From Rotaria macrura (taxonomy: Eukaryota > Rotifera > Eurotatoria > Philodinida > Philodinidae): a DNA stretch of 64,000 nucleotides. Positions 43,101 to 55,143 of the stretch are shown here, in pieces (positions within the stretch are counted from its first letter, which is position 1; every line of letters starts with the position of its first letter). Where the stretch lies: the NCBI GenBank assembly GCA_900239685.1, contig OENT01000626.1:27401-91400 (forward strand), written 5' to 3'. The notes under the pieces are model-generated. The model was not told where the DNA came from, made no database searches, and worked only from the letters and a program-made list of their open reading frames with translations. A program made the position numbers and the translations under genes.

Positions 43101-44657
43101 TTATTTCAATTACAAATAACTGTTGCTGGTATAAATAATAACTTAATGCCTAAAATTATGATTAGAATACTAAACTTCGGATAGAAGGATTAACTGACGA
43201 ATGCATTCTTTGATTATTTTTAGAAACCGTTAGTTTATTGCACATTCATGATGAATTTTTTTCGCATCATTTCAATTAGAAAGAAAAAGTTTCAACGATT
43301 AATAATGAATTCTCTTCAATCTATCTTAGCATTCGTCATTTTTTGTTTGACTTAGAAAGAAACATCATTCGATAAGACTTGACATCAATATCAACTTTTT
43401 CATTGTAAAAAGTTACACGGTACGTATACTTTTGTTTGATAAAACAAAACTCAATTCCGATGATGAGACTCAGTTTGATCATTCAGTTTTCAAAATTACA
43501 TACATAAATATCTGATTAATAGTTAAAATAATGAGTTATCATTCATGATAAAATTATAGATCAACTTATTCTGTCTGTCTGAACGTTTCTTCCTCTCGCT
43601 CTCTCTCTCTTGTATTTAACTATAACACAAATCATTCCCTAATATCTATACATTAGAAACGGTCTATCATATTGATGTATTCATCAACACAGTAAGCAAC
43701 ATACGTAGAATATTCTTCACAATATTAACTGTTTATACCTGATAATAGAAAATAATAAACTATTATGTTTGTGATCCGATGTTGTTCTAAATAAGTAGAC
43801 AACGAAATGAATAGTATTACTTTCGACATATTTTCACTCTCACCTACTTGAGAATAAATGTATATATTGCTGATGCAATAGCAAAAATAAGTATCTACAA
43901 TTTAGAAGTTTCAACAATTATATTATATATTATCAAATGATGGAAATTTACTTCTCCATTGTGAAGAGGTATTACTATCTTCCGTTGTACTGCCATTTTA
44001 AATAAAACTTCAACTGCCTATTGGGCGAAAGTACGTGTTTATTCAAAAGTATTCCCAACTCAACAACTCACTAGATTAGCCATGTAAAGGGCCAAAGCGC
44101 CACGTCTAGGAATACTCTCAATTGTAAATATTATGAAAGAATCTTTGAGCTTACCGCTGTTTACGTTCGATAAGAATTGGGGGGAAAGTACAAAGTATAA
44201 CTTGAAAATATAGTTTGTAATAACTGATGTGACCAAATAAATGTCTACATATACATATGAAAGAAAATAATTGATTTGAGTTGATTAATTATTCGTATTA
44301 TTTACCTTCCCGAACAACATGAAGGTAAAAACAGAACTCCATGTAAACCAAGAAAAACTGTTGATTGAATTGTTTCAAGAACTGAATCAATTAGGAGTTT
44401 TCGTAATTGTTTTAGTGTTTTAACTTTTCGTAATTTGATGAGACTTGTAACCTGAATAGATGAAAAGCAAAAATACCTTTTTCTTATTCACCATATTAGT
44501 GAATGTTTCTCACTCCGTAGAGAACACAATAGATTTTAAATGATTCTCGAAAAGCCGGTTTTACAAGCATCCATGTTGCTCTCGTACAACTTTCATGCCA
44601 TGGATGAAACACTTGATGACATTGATAGGGTAAGGTTGAATGGAAATGCACAGTCAT
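40138..44657 (-). CDS. TMEM135: Transmembrane protein 135 homologue
   Basis: TMEM135 is a multi-pass membrane protein, related at its N-terminus to the Tim17 family, linked to mitochondrial fission, peroxisomes and lipid/cholesterol handling. Ten exons in coding order: 44657-44514, 44451-44306, 44244-44155, 44105-44072 (a 34-bp microexon), 44017-43952, 43894-43848, 41118-40929, 40866-40702, 40634-40494 and 40398-40138. They join in frame to 427 residues (human 458). Matches include CHQVFHPWHESC near the N-terminus (family Cys-rich CYEIGHTWHPSC), ILIERKQRRGALALYMANL, VLFKMAVQRKI with LHNGE, RSLIGKEE-like KSLIGKEE, SCFLRNILKYD, GLIAGYLAGFSMIFYKSS and VVEPQAMRPAYYKFL. Intron 6 is 2,729 bp, the longest in the window; the others are roughly 50-230 bp. 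TTTTCTAG lies 3 bases before the ATG on the coding strand, a possible acceptor of a 5'-UTR intron or spliced leader. Confidence 0.94.
41119..43847 (-). other. TMEM135 intron 6 (2,729 bp)
   Basis: The donor and acceptor phases fit exactly (AA|A giving Lys in FILKSLIG). The intron holds a CT-rich run near 43600 and a few short open frames, for example 65 codons at 42367-42564 on the plus strand, none with a recognisable family. Confidence 0.65.
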
Positions 44658-46685
44658 TATCTAGAAAAGCGAATACGAAAATTCTCTATACTTAGTTTGT
44701 TTATTTCGCCCTAAAAATTTTTCTAGCATTCAATAACGAAGTAGACAACGCGTAAACATGCACAGAACCGGTGCTGTATATTCGCAGGCTCGTATTTAGA
44801 CATAGGAGAACAACAGCGAAATTTTCAGAATTATCTACTACATTGTGTGTCGATCTATCGTGAAGAAGTCTCGACTCGAGACTTTCGAGGCCGTTATTCT
44901 CTTCGTCGTTGATTATTTGACTAAAGATGAGTCCGATTAAGATAGTTGAGTAACCTAAACGTTTCGCACTAGCATCACCATATGGTTAGAATGCGAATTG
45001 AAATAATCTTAAGTGTTTTAATAGAAATTTAAAAGACAGTATAATACAATTTCTTGTTTCTATGGAAAATCCATCTCAGCAGTAAATTAGACTATTGTCA
45101 CCCAAAATTAGAAATAAATAAACACGAGGATAAAATATAAAATGACTTTGGATATTTAATGCGAAATGAATCGCCATAAGACGAATAATAGACCTTGAAA
45201 GCGTTTCGTGAACTTTGCTAAAACCCAGTCCGCTCGAGTTTTAAATCTTCAGCACTTTTGTCTACTGAGAGTTAATGACAATGTTGATTCCATTGCAAAA
45301 AATCAAGAAAGACGATGAGCGTTTCCTGCTACAGACAAGAATCTCACTTTCCCGAATTCATTTCGTATGAATGTAGATTAAAAAAATGCTTGCCCAATTC
45401 AAAATAAACGGCACCTTTTTCCTTACAGTCTAAATCAAATTCTTCTAGTTGAGCAATTTTTCTTCAAAAAGTTGAAGATCTATCAACACTATAATAATTA
45501 TTAATAAAATTCAGCAGCTCAGTGATAGTCTTTCGTCCCTTGTTTTAATGCCAATAATAGGATATTGATGACATTCCTATCTAATGAAATGCAACCATCA
45601 GAATTCAAGCATATTAAATTCATGAAATAAAAGCGACATTCTAATGAAGCAAATGAGATGAACTCGAAAGAAATTAATACTCAAACCGATCTCATCAGCT
45701 TCATTTAATGACTCGGTTCCAAGCTATCATGCATATTCAATTAAAATGTCAATTGAATTCGTGTGAGAAGAACTGCGAAAAAAAGCGCTCACAGAGAAAA
45801 AAATAATATTTCAAATCTGAAATAAGAAAACGAGAATCAGTTTTGAGTAAAAAGTTATTTCGTGACTTTATCAATAATCTCAATATAGTTCAAGTAATAA
45901 ATTTTTTATAATGCTTAAATAAATAATTGCTTTTCCTGCTTTGTCGAGTACTTTCCTTACACTGTGTGTTTGTCGATTAAAGTCTTTAATTTTACTTGAG
46001 GCACTGAATATTAGAAATAATCTTGAGATAACAGTGATCAGGAGTTCGTGTTGTTTTTGGTATCATTAGTTTCCAGTTATTGGTTGAGATTATAATGAAT
46101 AAGATTGAAAAAACATGTATATTAAATACGTTTATTGTTATGAGCAAGAATATTTCCTCATCTTTTTTTACTACATAAAATTAAAAAACTAGAGTAGAAA
46201 AGTAGTAGATCGATCTCATATATCTATTTACATAATAGCATGATAGTTAGCGCTAGTTGTCTGACTATGGATCATTGTTCAACTGAGTAAACTGTTTATT
46301 TTGCTTCATGATAAGAAATATAATAATAAGACATTCCAAAAAAATTCTTCATTGCATGAATGCACGTTATAAACAATTTTATACGCTTAATCGATGTGAG
46401 CAAATGATCCAGAAACATATTCATCTAGTGCGCTTATCTTTTATAATCTGAGGATTTCTTTTCTTTTTAATTAGTTAATCATAAAACACTTTGCAATTGT
46501 AATTTAGACATGGAAAAGAATGGAATGTATTCTTTCGAATTAATTGCAATCAAATGCTGTTATTTTTCATGATAAAAATCAGTTGATAAATTAGAACAAA
46601 TATACTATAAAAATTCTGCGTTTTATGTTTTTTTCATATGAGACAGTGATGAATAAGTGTACCAACAGATTTATGTGATACGTGT
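44658..46685. other. Intergenic region upstream of TMEM135
   Basis: This lies between the divergent TMEM135 and ACSL genes. No exon was recognised. The first few hundred bases should hold the TMEM135 promoter. Confidence 0.45.
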
Positions 46686-46693
46686 CAGAGAAG

Positions 46694-47393
46694 CAGTGTT
46701 TCCAATGGAAATCTAGAACAAAATGTACGTGTACATTTTACTTGTGTGAGCAAAGTGTACGTTTACACTTTGTTTTTGGCACCAAAGTGTACAAAGCGTA
46801 CAGAAACCAATTTTTTCAATCTAAAACACAAAAAGTATTGCTCGTTTTGCAGTGATGAATACAAACTAAGATTTAGAAAGAAATTAGAAGGGATAGCAGG
46901 ACTGTGAAAGAGATATAAGGATCACCTGCCTGAAAAAAATTGGCTAAGGCTTTCTCGGAGTTTTCGACCAACTGTATTTCTTCATTTCAGTCACGGCACC
47001 GTCATCATCACACTATGTTGTCTATGCGAATCACATCAATCAGTGTGAAAATGTGATTGAGATTAAGAACAATGTAACTAAGCCTCTCATTCGGACCCCC
47101 TTGCGTCCACCTGAAAATGAATGATGAATAGACATACTGTTTCATAATCCCACACAATATTTTTTTAAATATGAGAAGAAAATGAGTTTGAACAAAAAAA
47201 ATAATTCAAAGGTCACAGTCTAATATCTAATACAGTAGGCAAAGCTCTAGAATCAAAATGTAAATAGTTTTTGCAAAATGTACTGTGTACACTTTGGTTT
47301 TTAGAGCAAAGTGTAAATCAGAGTGTAAATCAGAATCAGCAGATGTTCTGTACATTTTACTTCTGCTTGGTACACCTGCTATTGGAAACACTG
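46694..47393. mobile_element. 700-bp non-autonomous hAT-superfamily element
   Basis: The element begins CAGTGTTTCCAAT and ends with its inverse, ATTGGAAACACTG, the CAGTG...CACTG ends typical of hAT transposons. It is flanked by a perfect 8-bp target duplication, CAGAGAAG, at 46686-46693 and 47394-47401. Subterminal palindromes of the form AAATGTAC..GTACATTT and CAAAGTGTAC..TTACACTTTG lie near the left end (about 46721-46770), and related GTGTAC/GTAAAT motifs lie near the right end (about 47279-47375). There is no transposase; the open frames of 71-84 codons inside are incidental. The perfect target duplication suggests a fairly recent insertion. Confidence 0.85.
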
Positions 47394-47401
47394 CAGAGAA
47401 G

Positions 47402-48527
47402 TCATACGATGAATCATATAGGCGTACGTCAATGGAGTCAGTCAGTCAGTCTGATGTATCTAGCGCTTCAAGGAAGAAAGAAATAGATGGATGCACGCTT
47501 ATCTGGACATATCTGATTGGCTCATCCACGCGTATGTAACTTGAGAAAGAAAATAAATAACAGAAAGGTTCTATAGAGGTCAAATGACCAATCTGCTATG
47601 CTACATAAAACAATATTGTTTTTTTCAATGGTGTAAAAATTTCATTGATTTTGTAAGATTAAGTATTAGAAACGTGAACGAACGGTAGACGATATCGAAA
47701 AATGAAGCAAGGAGGCAAACACGTAGTCATTGCACTGGCATTTCACGATTGGTTAATAATTTTTAAGGGTTTGATATTCCTCCTTTCCTGTGTATAGGGT
47801 GCATGGAATTTTTGCATTGTTCTTTCTCGCCTATTTCGCTCTCTCTTTCTCCGTGTTTCTTTGTCATTTTCTTATATTCTTCCTCGTTACAAAAGCGTCA
47901 ACAAAGAGAACACCCATTGTAGTAACTATTCCTTTCATTCGTGCACAAATAGCGTGTTAGGTTGTTTTCTTTGGTTGGCGTTTATCATCGTGTAAACAAG
48001 TTTCCAATTGACCTGAATAGTTTTGTTTAGTCGAAAAAAACAAAAAACGGTAATTAGATTCCATCCTATTAGTATACATTGATATGCTTACAAGTATTAA
48101 TGATTTATCAATATGATGAGTAATAAAGCAACATAATAAGTAGGCAACGTGTCGATCATTCATTATTACTCATTGTTCCAAAAATTGATGATGAAATAAG
48201 TAAAATTTTGTTGTTATGTTTCCTCAGTTATTCGTCGTATTGTGTAGTACAACCTTTATGATAACATGAAATGATTCATTCGTTGTGTTCTATTTATAGT
48301 TTATATGCATTATATAGAGTACGAATTGAGATTAATATTACTACTATTACATTGGTGTCTTTTTTTGAATCGTTTCTTAATTTTTACTTCGTCAATATCA
48401 CTTCAACCATATTATTGTACTTCTCCGTGTTTGCTTTGAATGATTTTATCTTATCTTCGTTTATTGATTTCATAGTTTGCATTTATCAACGTCGCTCAAC
48501 TCATAATTAATTACAAACGAATCCGAA
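47402..48527. other. ACSL upstream region
   Basis: No exon was recognised. A long pyrimidine-rich stretch lies at about 47820-47885. The region should contain the ACSL promoter. Confidence 0.45.
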
Positions 48528-51500
48528 ATGGATCGAATATTATCGGACAATAATCTTTCATCATCTCTACAGACAACGCTAGCTGTTGGTGGTGCGCTTG
48601 CACTTGTCGCTGGCGCTGTAATTCATCGTCATAAAGATAAATTATCATCATTTCTTGTCGAGAATCTTGTCAACGAAGAAATGACTCAAGCTGTTGATTG
48701 GCAAAAGGTTACTATATCAGCTCAGGTGAGTTCGACCAATATAAATATTTGAACTTGAACCGATGTCTCTGTAATCAGAACTCTATTCACGACATAGAAG
48801 TATCATCATTTAATCAGGTCTCAACAGTATCCAATTTTGTTTCTGTAGACAATTTTAATTCGATTCGAAATCAAATATATCATCCTTTACTCAAACACTT
48901 CAATTGGATATATAACATTTTTTCATTCCTTAAACAAATATTGCATAAGAGTAATTCAATAATTTGGTTTTGCTTCATTCTAGGCACAAGGATGTTCAGA
49001 AGCACGTGTTGCCGCTTCACTTGGTTCTCGACCATTGATTGTAAATGGAAAATCAAGCATTGACGATCGCATTTACTCAACTTTCTACGAGGGTTTTCAA
49101 ATCGGCAAAGATATTGCCAAACAACATGGTAACATTTCACGACCCACGCACTTTTTTTCTTCACAATTTTCATTCTAGGAGATGGCAAATGTTTAGGATA
49201 TCGAGTTGATCGCCAATCGGGATATCAATGGTTAACATACGATGAAGTAAATACTCGAAACCTTTCTACCATTGCAATAATCATCTGACGTTTAAGGCTG
49301 AATGTGCGGCTACAGAGATCGGTAGTGCTCTCATTCATCTTGGAGAAAAACATGGACAAGATACATTTATTGGTATCTATGCAGTAAACAGTGTTGAAGT
49401 AGGTTCTATCATGATCGATCATACAGAGATGTTTAATGTGCTTTTCGTTTGTTATTCTAGTGGATGACAACTGCTCTAGCTTGTCATTTTCAAAGTATGA
49501 TCTATGTACCTCTATATGATACACTTGGCGAAGCAGCTATTCTACATATTTTGAATCAGAGTAAATTTCACCTAAACCTATATACATTTGTATATATGTA
49601 TATATATATGTTTTCCTATCTAATAACTTTTATAAAAATCTTTTTTAGCTTCATTAAAAACAGTTTTTGTTGATAAACCTGAGAATGTTCTGACACTATT
49701 GAAACTAGTTGAACAGGCTCCAGCATTAAAACGAATCGTATTAACGAAACAATTGGACAAGGAGAAAGAAACTGAAATAAGAACAAAGGCACAGGAACTC
49801 GACATTGAAATTATCACATACAATGAATTACTAGTAAGATATACGGGAACAGTCAAAGATTTTGTGATACATAACTTGTTGTTTTCTTGAATTGACGTAT
49901 TGTTTGTAACATAGGAACTTGGTCGATCGAAACCAGTAGCACATCATGTAAGAATGTGACGACTGAGTGATGCGGATTGAATGGAATTTCGTTTTTAGCC
50001 ACCAAAGCCTGATGATCTATTTGAAATATGTTACACAAGTGGTACAACAGGTTTACCGAAAGGTGCAATGCTAAGCAATAGAAATATTGTTAGTTTGATT
50101 CAAGCGGCAACTGAGTTTTTAGTAAATTCTATTTTTATTAGAAAAAGACAAAAGAAAGAATTTAATATTTTTAGACCCCTCTTTTTACTGAACTTGAAAC
50201 ATTAATTTCTTATTTACCATTGGCACATTCATATGAACAAACTATTGAAGTAAATATTTTGGAACTTAGGAAGAAAATGAATTATTAAAAATGTCTCTGT
50301 TTAGCTTTATTGTCTATGTAATGGGTTTAAGATCGGTTATTACTCGGGTGACGTACGTCAACTAGCAGATGATCTTACTCACTTGAAACCAACGGTTATG
50401 CCTTGTGTACCTCGGCTTTTGAACCGAATGGTAATACATAAGCTTAAAATTATATTTTTAGAAAATTGTAATTTCTATTTCTCTTAATACTTTACGGAGT
50501 CCAGATGAAAAATCTGAATCTTGTTGCATTCTCCCTATAGATGCGACATAGAGCTTAACTGTGACTGCAGATATTATTTGAGTAATATAAACTAGTAGGC
50601 TTGATGTTCATTTTCGACAGTTTTATGGTAACAAAATAAAAGCATACGAAAGCAGTCACAAGAAGCTCCAGAGTTATCGAGAGAATTAAAAAGTTTGCCG
50701 CTAATTACCAGCATGTGGAATTATCGTTGGTACTTCCACAGATAAATTTTTTGTTTTAACACATGTGAAGAGGATTTGTGCACAATGTTAAATCAGATCA
50801 ATTGAATGTTCATAGTTACAAAATGCATGTACTGATCAAACTTTGGCCCAAGGGTATAGTTAATATCAATCTTCAATAACTCTATATTAAGCCATCACGA
50901 ACTAACGTAGGTATATTGAATGTATACAACTAAATTATTTTGGCGTTAAATAAACACGTGTTAAAAAGCGAAAAAGCATTGAAAAATAAGTAGAAGAAAT
51001 CATGTTTCTTGCTAAAACAACTGTAGTTTGCTTTAAAAATTTTGGCTAATCTTGCCACGTACGTAACATTCTACTTAGGTAATACGCATTGGTTTGAAAT
51101 ACGATAAACTAACAAGTAGTTTTTCTTTTGGAAATAAAATCAACCGCATTTTTTTCCGTTTAGTATGATAATATTCAAGCAACGATTCGTCAATTGAGTC
51201 CATTTAAACGTCTCCTTTTCAATATGGCATTATCAGCAAAAGGACGCGATGTTGACCAACATCGGGTGACACGCCACATGCTCTGGGATGGTTTTGTTTT
51301 AAAACGTATTCAAGAACGTCTTGGTGGACGTGTTAAATTAATTCTAAGCGGTGCTGCCCCATTATCGCCCTCGATTCTTCATTTTCTCAAACGTGTTTGT
51401 GGAGCTCATGTTCTCGAAGGTTACGGACAAACGGAATGCTGCGGTGTGGCATCCTGTCAACAACTAGGAGATGCATCTGTTGGAAATATTGGCGTACCAT

Positions 51501-52581
51501 TAGTTTGCAATATGATTAAATTAGTTGATGTACCTGATATGAGATATTTCTCAAAGGAAAACGTTGGAGAGTTATGCATCAAAGGCGATAATGTATTCAA
51601 AGGTTATTATCGTGACGAAGAAAGAACTCGAGAAGCCCTCGATAGCGACGGATGGTTACACACGGGTGATGTTGCTAAATGGACACCAGTATGATATTAC
51701 ATAATTCGATATTTAATCTTAAATTTTACGTCATTCTAGACTGGTCAAATTCAAATTATTGATCGTAAAAAACATATGTTTAAATTAGCACAGGTACGTT
51801 TTTGTACAAGTTTTATCATGAAGATAGATTGAGAATTTGACTAGCAGAATCTGTCTCTTGTCAAACGGATGCTTATCTCTTAAAACTTTCTGATTTATTG
51901 AACAAAAACAAATAACCTTTTTAGTTGACATGTATTGAACAATCAAAACAAAGTAATCTTTTCAGTGTTTCAAGTTCAATCGACAATTTCCCAACATACA
52001 TACATAACTAGTATTATTTGTCTGAATATTTTAGGGTGAATACGTGGCACCTGAACGTATTGAAAATATCTATGTTCAGAGTAGATATGTAGCTCAAGTT
52101 TTTGTATATGGTAATGGCTATAAGGTAACGTAGGTGACATTGTGTATATATCTCATTTAGTAGAATCAATTTTCGTCTTTTTTTTTATAGAGCTACACAG
52201 TAGCTATCATTGTTCCAGATGCTGATGTACTTCAAAAGTATGCATGTGAAAAAAATATTGCAGGCAGCATAGAAGATTTATGTGCGAAAAAAGAAATTAA
52301 AGATTTGATCTTTAAAGATCTAAAACAATTGGAAAAGTCGAATTGTTTAAAAGGATTCGAAATGGTATGTTCGTGTTGTTTTGTTTATTGTATTCGATAG
52401 AAAACATAATTTTATTATTATTATTATTAATTGTTTTTTTTAGGCAAAAGATATTTATCTGCATGCTGAACAATTTTCAGTTGAAAATGATCTTTTAACA
52501 CCAACGATGAAAACAAAACGTCCTGAATTATCGAAATATTTTGAAAAAGTTATTGATGAAATGTACAAAGATATTGAATAA
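48528..52581 (+). CDS. ACSL: Long-chain-fatty-acid-CoA ligase, ACSL1/5/6-like
   Basis: ACSL activates long-chain fatty acids to acyl-CoA with ATP on ER or mitochondrial membranes. Fifteen exons: 48528-48725, 48984-49128, 49179-49246, 49297-49398, 49461-49560, 49649-49833, 49915-49947 (33-bp microexon), 49999-50121, 50175-50249, 50305-50430, 51164-51688, 51740-51793, 52035-52124, 52191-52364 and 52444-52581. They join in frame to 711 residues (human ACSL1 698). A hydrophobic anchor lies at residues about 17-34 ([15 protein letters not shown]). The AMP-binding P-loop is [12 protein letters not shown] at about 289-300, GYGQTE at about 471-476, then [26 protein letters not shown] and [13 protein letters not shown] near the C-terminus. 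All catalytic-type motifs are intact. Most introns are short; intron 10 is 733 bp. Exons 2-10 are duplicated 12.4 kb downstream. Confidence 0.96.
49046..50098 (+). repeat. Near-identical duplicated block, copy A (ACSL exons 2-8)
   Basis: This stretch, introns included, matches 61453-62505 at a constant offset of 12,407 with three base differences seen by eye (near 49152, 49168 and 49265). Directly outside it the copies differ strongly: about 9 of 62 bases in the 5' part of exon 2, and the last codons of exon 8 plus intron 8 on the other side. Confidence 0.9.
50431..51163 (+). other. ACSL intron 10 (733 bp)
   Basis: A GT-AG intron between LLNRM and YDNIQ. It has no counterpart sequence after exon 10 of the second copy, although the exon itself is duplicated. 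Confidence 0.7.
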
Positions 52582-52613
52582 TATCTTGTCAAAGTTGGCA
52601 TTCAATCAGTCAG

Positions 52614-53180
52614 ATGATGTTGCTCGTCAGGAATTTTCTTTCTGTCTCTACTCTTTTGTTATTGTTTATTCATTCATTCAGGCTAGCCCAAGTATATGTT
52701 TTGTTGTTCTTATCTTATTTTGTATGTGACCTGTGGACAATGTCATTATTAACTGCTTCATTCCTGGAGGCTCATCTATTCTATTTCTGTTCCGGTTACT
52801 TTCTTCATGTATGCAATTCTTATCTCTTTGAAAACTTCCCTGGCCATCTTCTAGACTCGATCTATAAGAATAAAACATTGGCGCATGCTGCTTCTGCTAT
52901 TTCTTTCGTTCTTTTCTTTCTATTGCTTTATTTTATTTTCCTCAATATATATGTAAGGTGTTTCTTTCTGATACTTTTTAAATATGTGTATTCTCACATT
53001 AAAAAAAGCCAAGAAGGCAAAATAAAAAAAGGAAATTGTCATTTTAAAACTACGAATTATTTCCAACATGTACCTAATGATATAGAAAATACAAAAGGAA
53101 TAGAGAATTCATATGTTCACCACAGCACATGTACTTCTTTAAAAATGACGATAAACAAGTATAGTATTGAACCGAGTTAA
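52614..53180 (+). other. 188-codon hydrophobic open frame just after ACSL
   Basis: The frame starts 32 bp after the ACSL stop. It would give a Leu/Phe/Tyr-rich protein with several hydrophobic runs and a Lys/Asn/Ser/Thr tail. No family is recognised. Composition follows AT-rich sequence, and the position suggests ACSL 3' UTR, so coding is doubtful. It is kept because 188 codons is long for a chance frame. Confidence 0.25.
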
Positions 53181-54850
53181 ATTTCATACAATACCGTGGA
53201 TTATAGACTATTGTCGAAACAAATAATGATAGACATCATCTAATGATATATTACCAAAGGGTACATATCAATAACGTCTCGTCATGACGTGTGACCTACG
53301 TTCCCGCTATGTTTCTCAAAGATAAAGTAGAAAAATAATAATCCCATGCTGTTTGAGTTAACAAAGAATAACATAGTCTTACAGTAATTATCAACACCAG
53401 TTAGATTGTCTTTTACCAATCGAACTCCTAGGGTTTTTCTTCAGAAATGTTTTTGTTAAACACGTAACGTTACTAAAGATCGATATCACTTCTTTGAATG
53501 TTTAAATGTATTAGTATTGTTTTGAAGTTACGAAAGGATTAGGCACAAAAGTAAATCGACTCACTTCAGTCTGTATTGAATACCTTGATAAAAGATCAAT
53601 ATGTTATTGGTTCTAACAATGATACCAAAATTATACTAGAATATTCTATATTCTTTATCTATCTAGTTTTTAAATAGACTTAGTCATGAATTATGTGTGA
53701 ATGAATCCACAAGGTTTTGATATTTTCGATGAAGCTCGTTTTAACAACTATCTTCCGAGACCAATATCCTAAGATTGAATGTGATGCCATTCTAAACCGA
53801 AATTATCTTATCTGACAAGGCACTTCCTTTTCGCCTGATGTCTCAAAAATTCTTTTGCAGATAAGCGACACTGTGTACGTTGATTGAAAATGCGACATTA
53901 ATATCTCAACAGATGGAAGATTTTTTAACAGAAGAAAATGATTTGATTTTTAAGTAGGCTAAAAAACCCTTTCAACTTTTACATAATTAGCTTATTTCAT
54001 TCTGAGAATTTTGTTTATTGTCCTTTCTAAAGAGTGTTCAGTTCAGACTGATATAAATTTGAAATAAATTTATAAGCGATCTGCATCATTCATATATGAT
54101 CGGGTGAAAAACAATCATTTATAGCATTCTTTCGAGCCTTTCAAGAAAATGACTGACCAGATATCAAATGTTTTCGATGATTCACCCATCCGATTGTATT
54201 ACGTTTTGTCTTGAAATATACTCGCACAAATTTCCAAAAATTTTTCTTACATTAGATACTTATAATATGTAGATGCAGACTATTCTACGATTACATGCAA
54301 CACTAAGGTGATTCCGAAATGTAAGAAGAACAACTCTTTCTATGTTTAGATAGTTATGACTAACAGTTATGACCTTGGTTTTGATTTTATTCCAAGATCT
54401 AGTCAGTTCAATGATATTACTGACAAATGCAAAATAGTTTACCAAAGATTTTATTAAAAGATTTGTCTTATAACTGGTTATATCCCTTTTATTCGATACT
54501 CAAAGGGAAACGGAGCAATATTAACGAATCTTATATAAAACCATTATGTACTTAATCAGCTGGAGTAATCAATTATATTAATGTGCATCGTCTTTCTGTT
54601 TGTGTAATGTTTAAAGACTACGCTTCATCATGTACTCTAGTACAGTTATTTCAAAACTAATATTGGTTTAAGCCTTCCCCACGCCACCCTTATTTTCATT
54701 TTCGCCTCTGGTCATCAAATATTGCTGAGATTTTCATGGAAGACGTGCCGACTGCTCGGTATCTCACAGTTAAAGTTTCAGTCCAAAATATAGAGTCTGT
54801 GTCCATTTATTGCGGAATCATGGTACCAAGTAGGGGTGTCGACATGTCTC
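53181..54850. other. Gene-poor AT-rich region
   Basis: No exon, RNA gene or bounded element was recognised. Confidence 0.4.
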
Positions 54851-55143
54851 ATATTTCTTCCCCATTACAAATACTGTTGAGTTCGGGTTGGTTTTAAAAT
54901 ATAGCTATAATCTGCCACTACAACTTAACAGAGACCGAATGTCCAATTTCATTTCTCAATTTTTAATGGAAGCATGTAGTGCAAAAATTGAGCATCTAAT
55001 GCTGCTCAACGATAATAATTTCGAGATTCGAAAACATAGATGATTTAATCATAAAATTTGACTCTGTTAAGTTGTAGTTGCATGTCATCGCTATAATTTA
55101 AAACAAACCCAGTCTTTGTATCGTAGAAAACGGTGAAGATATT
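54851..55143. mobile_element. Long inverted-repeat (MITE-like) element
   Basis: Left arm about 54851-54935 and right arm about 55060-55143 are imperfect inverted copies. The best matched inner part is CTACAACTTAACAGAG against CTCTGTTAAGTTGTAG, continuing outward through GGTTTTAAA and TTTAAAAC. About 124 bp lie between the arms. There is no coding capacity. The outer boundary and target duplication are not clear, so the superfamily is undetermined. Such an inverted pair could fold into a hairpin if transcribed. Confidence 0.5.

Noticed and set aside
47271-47539. Two overlapping plus-strand frames of 71 and 84 codons
   Set aside because: They lie in and across the right end of the non-coding hAT element and cross its boundary.
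49225-49524. 99-codon minus-strand frame, repeated at 61632-61931
   Set aside because: It is antisense to ACSL exons 3-5 and appears twice only because the block is duplicated.
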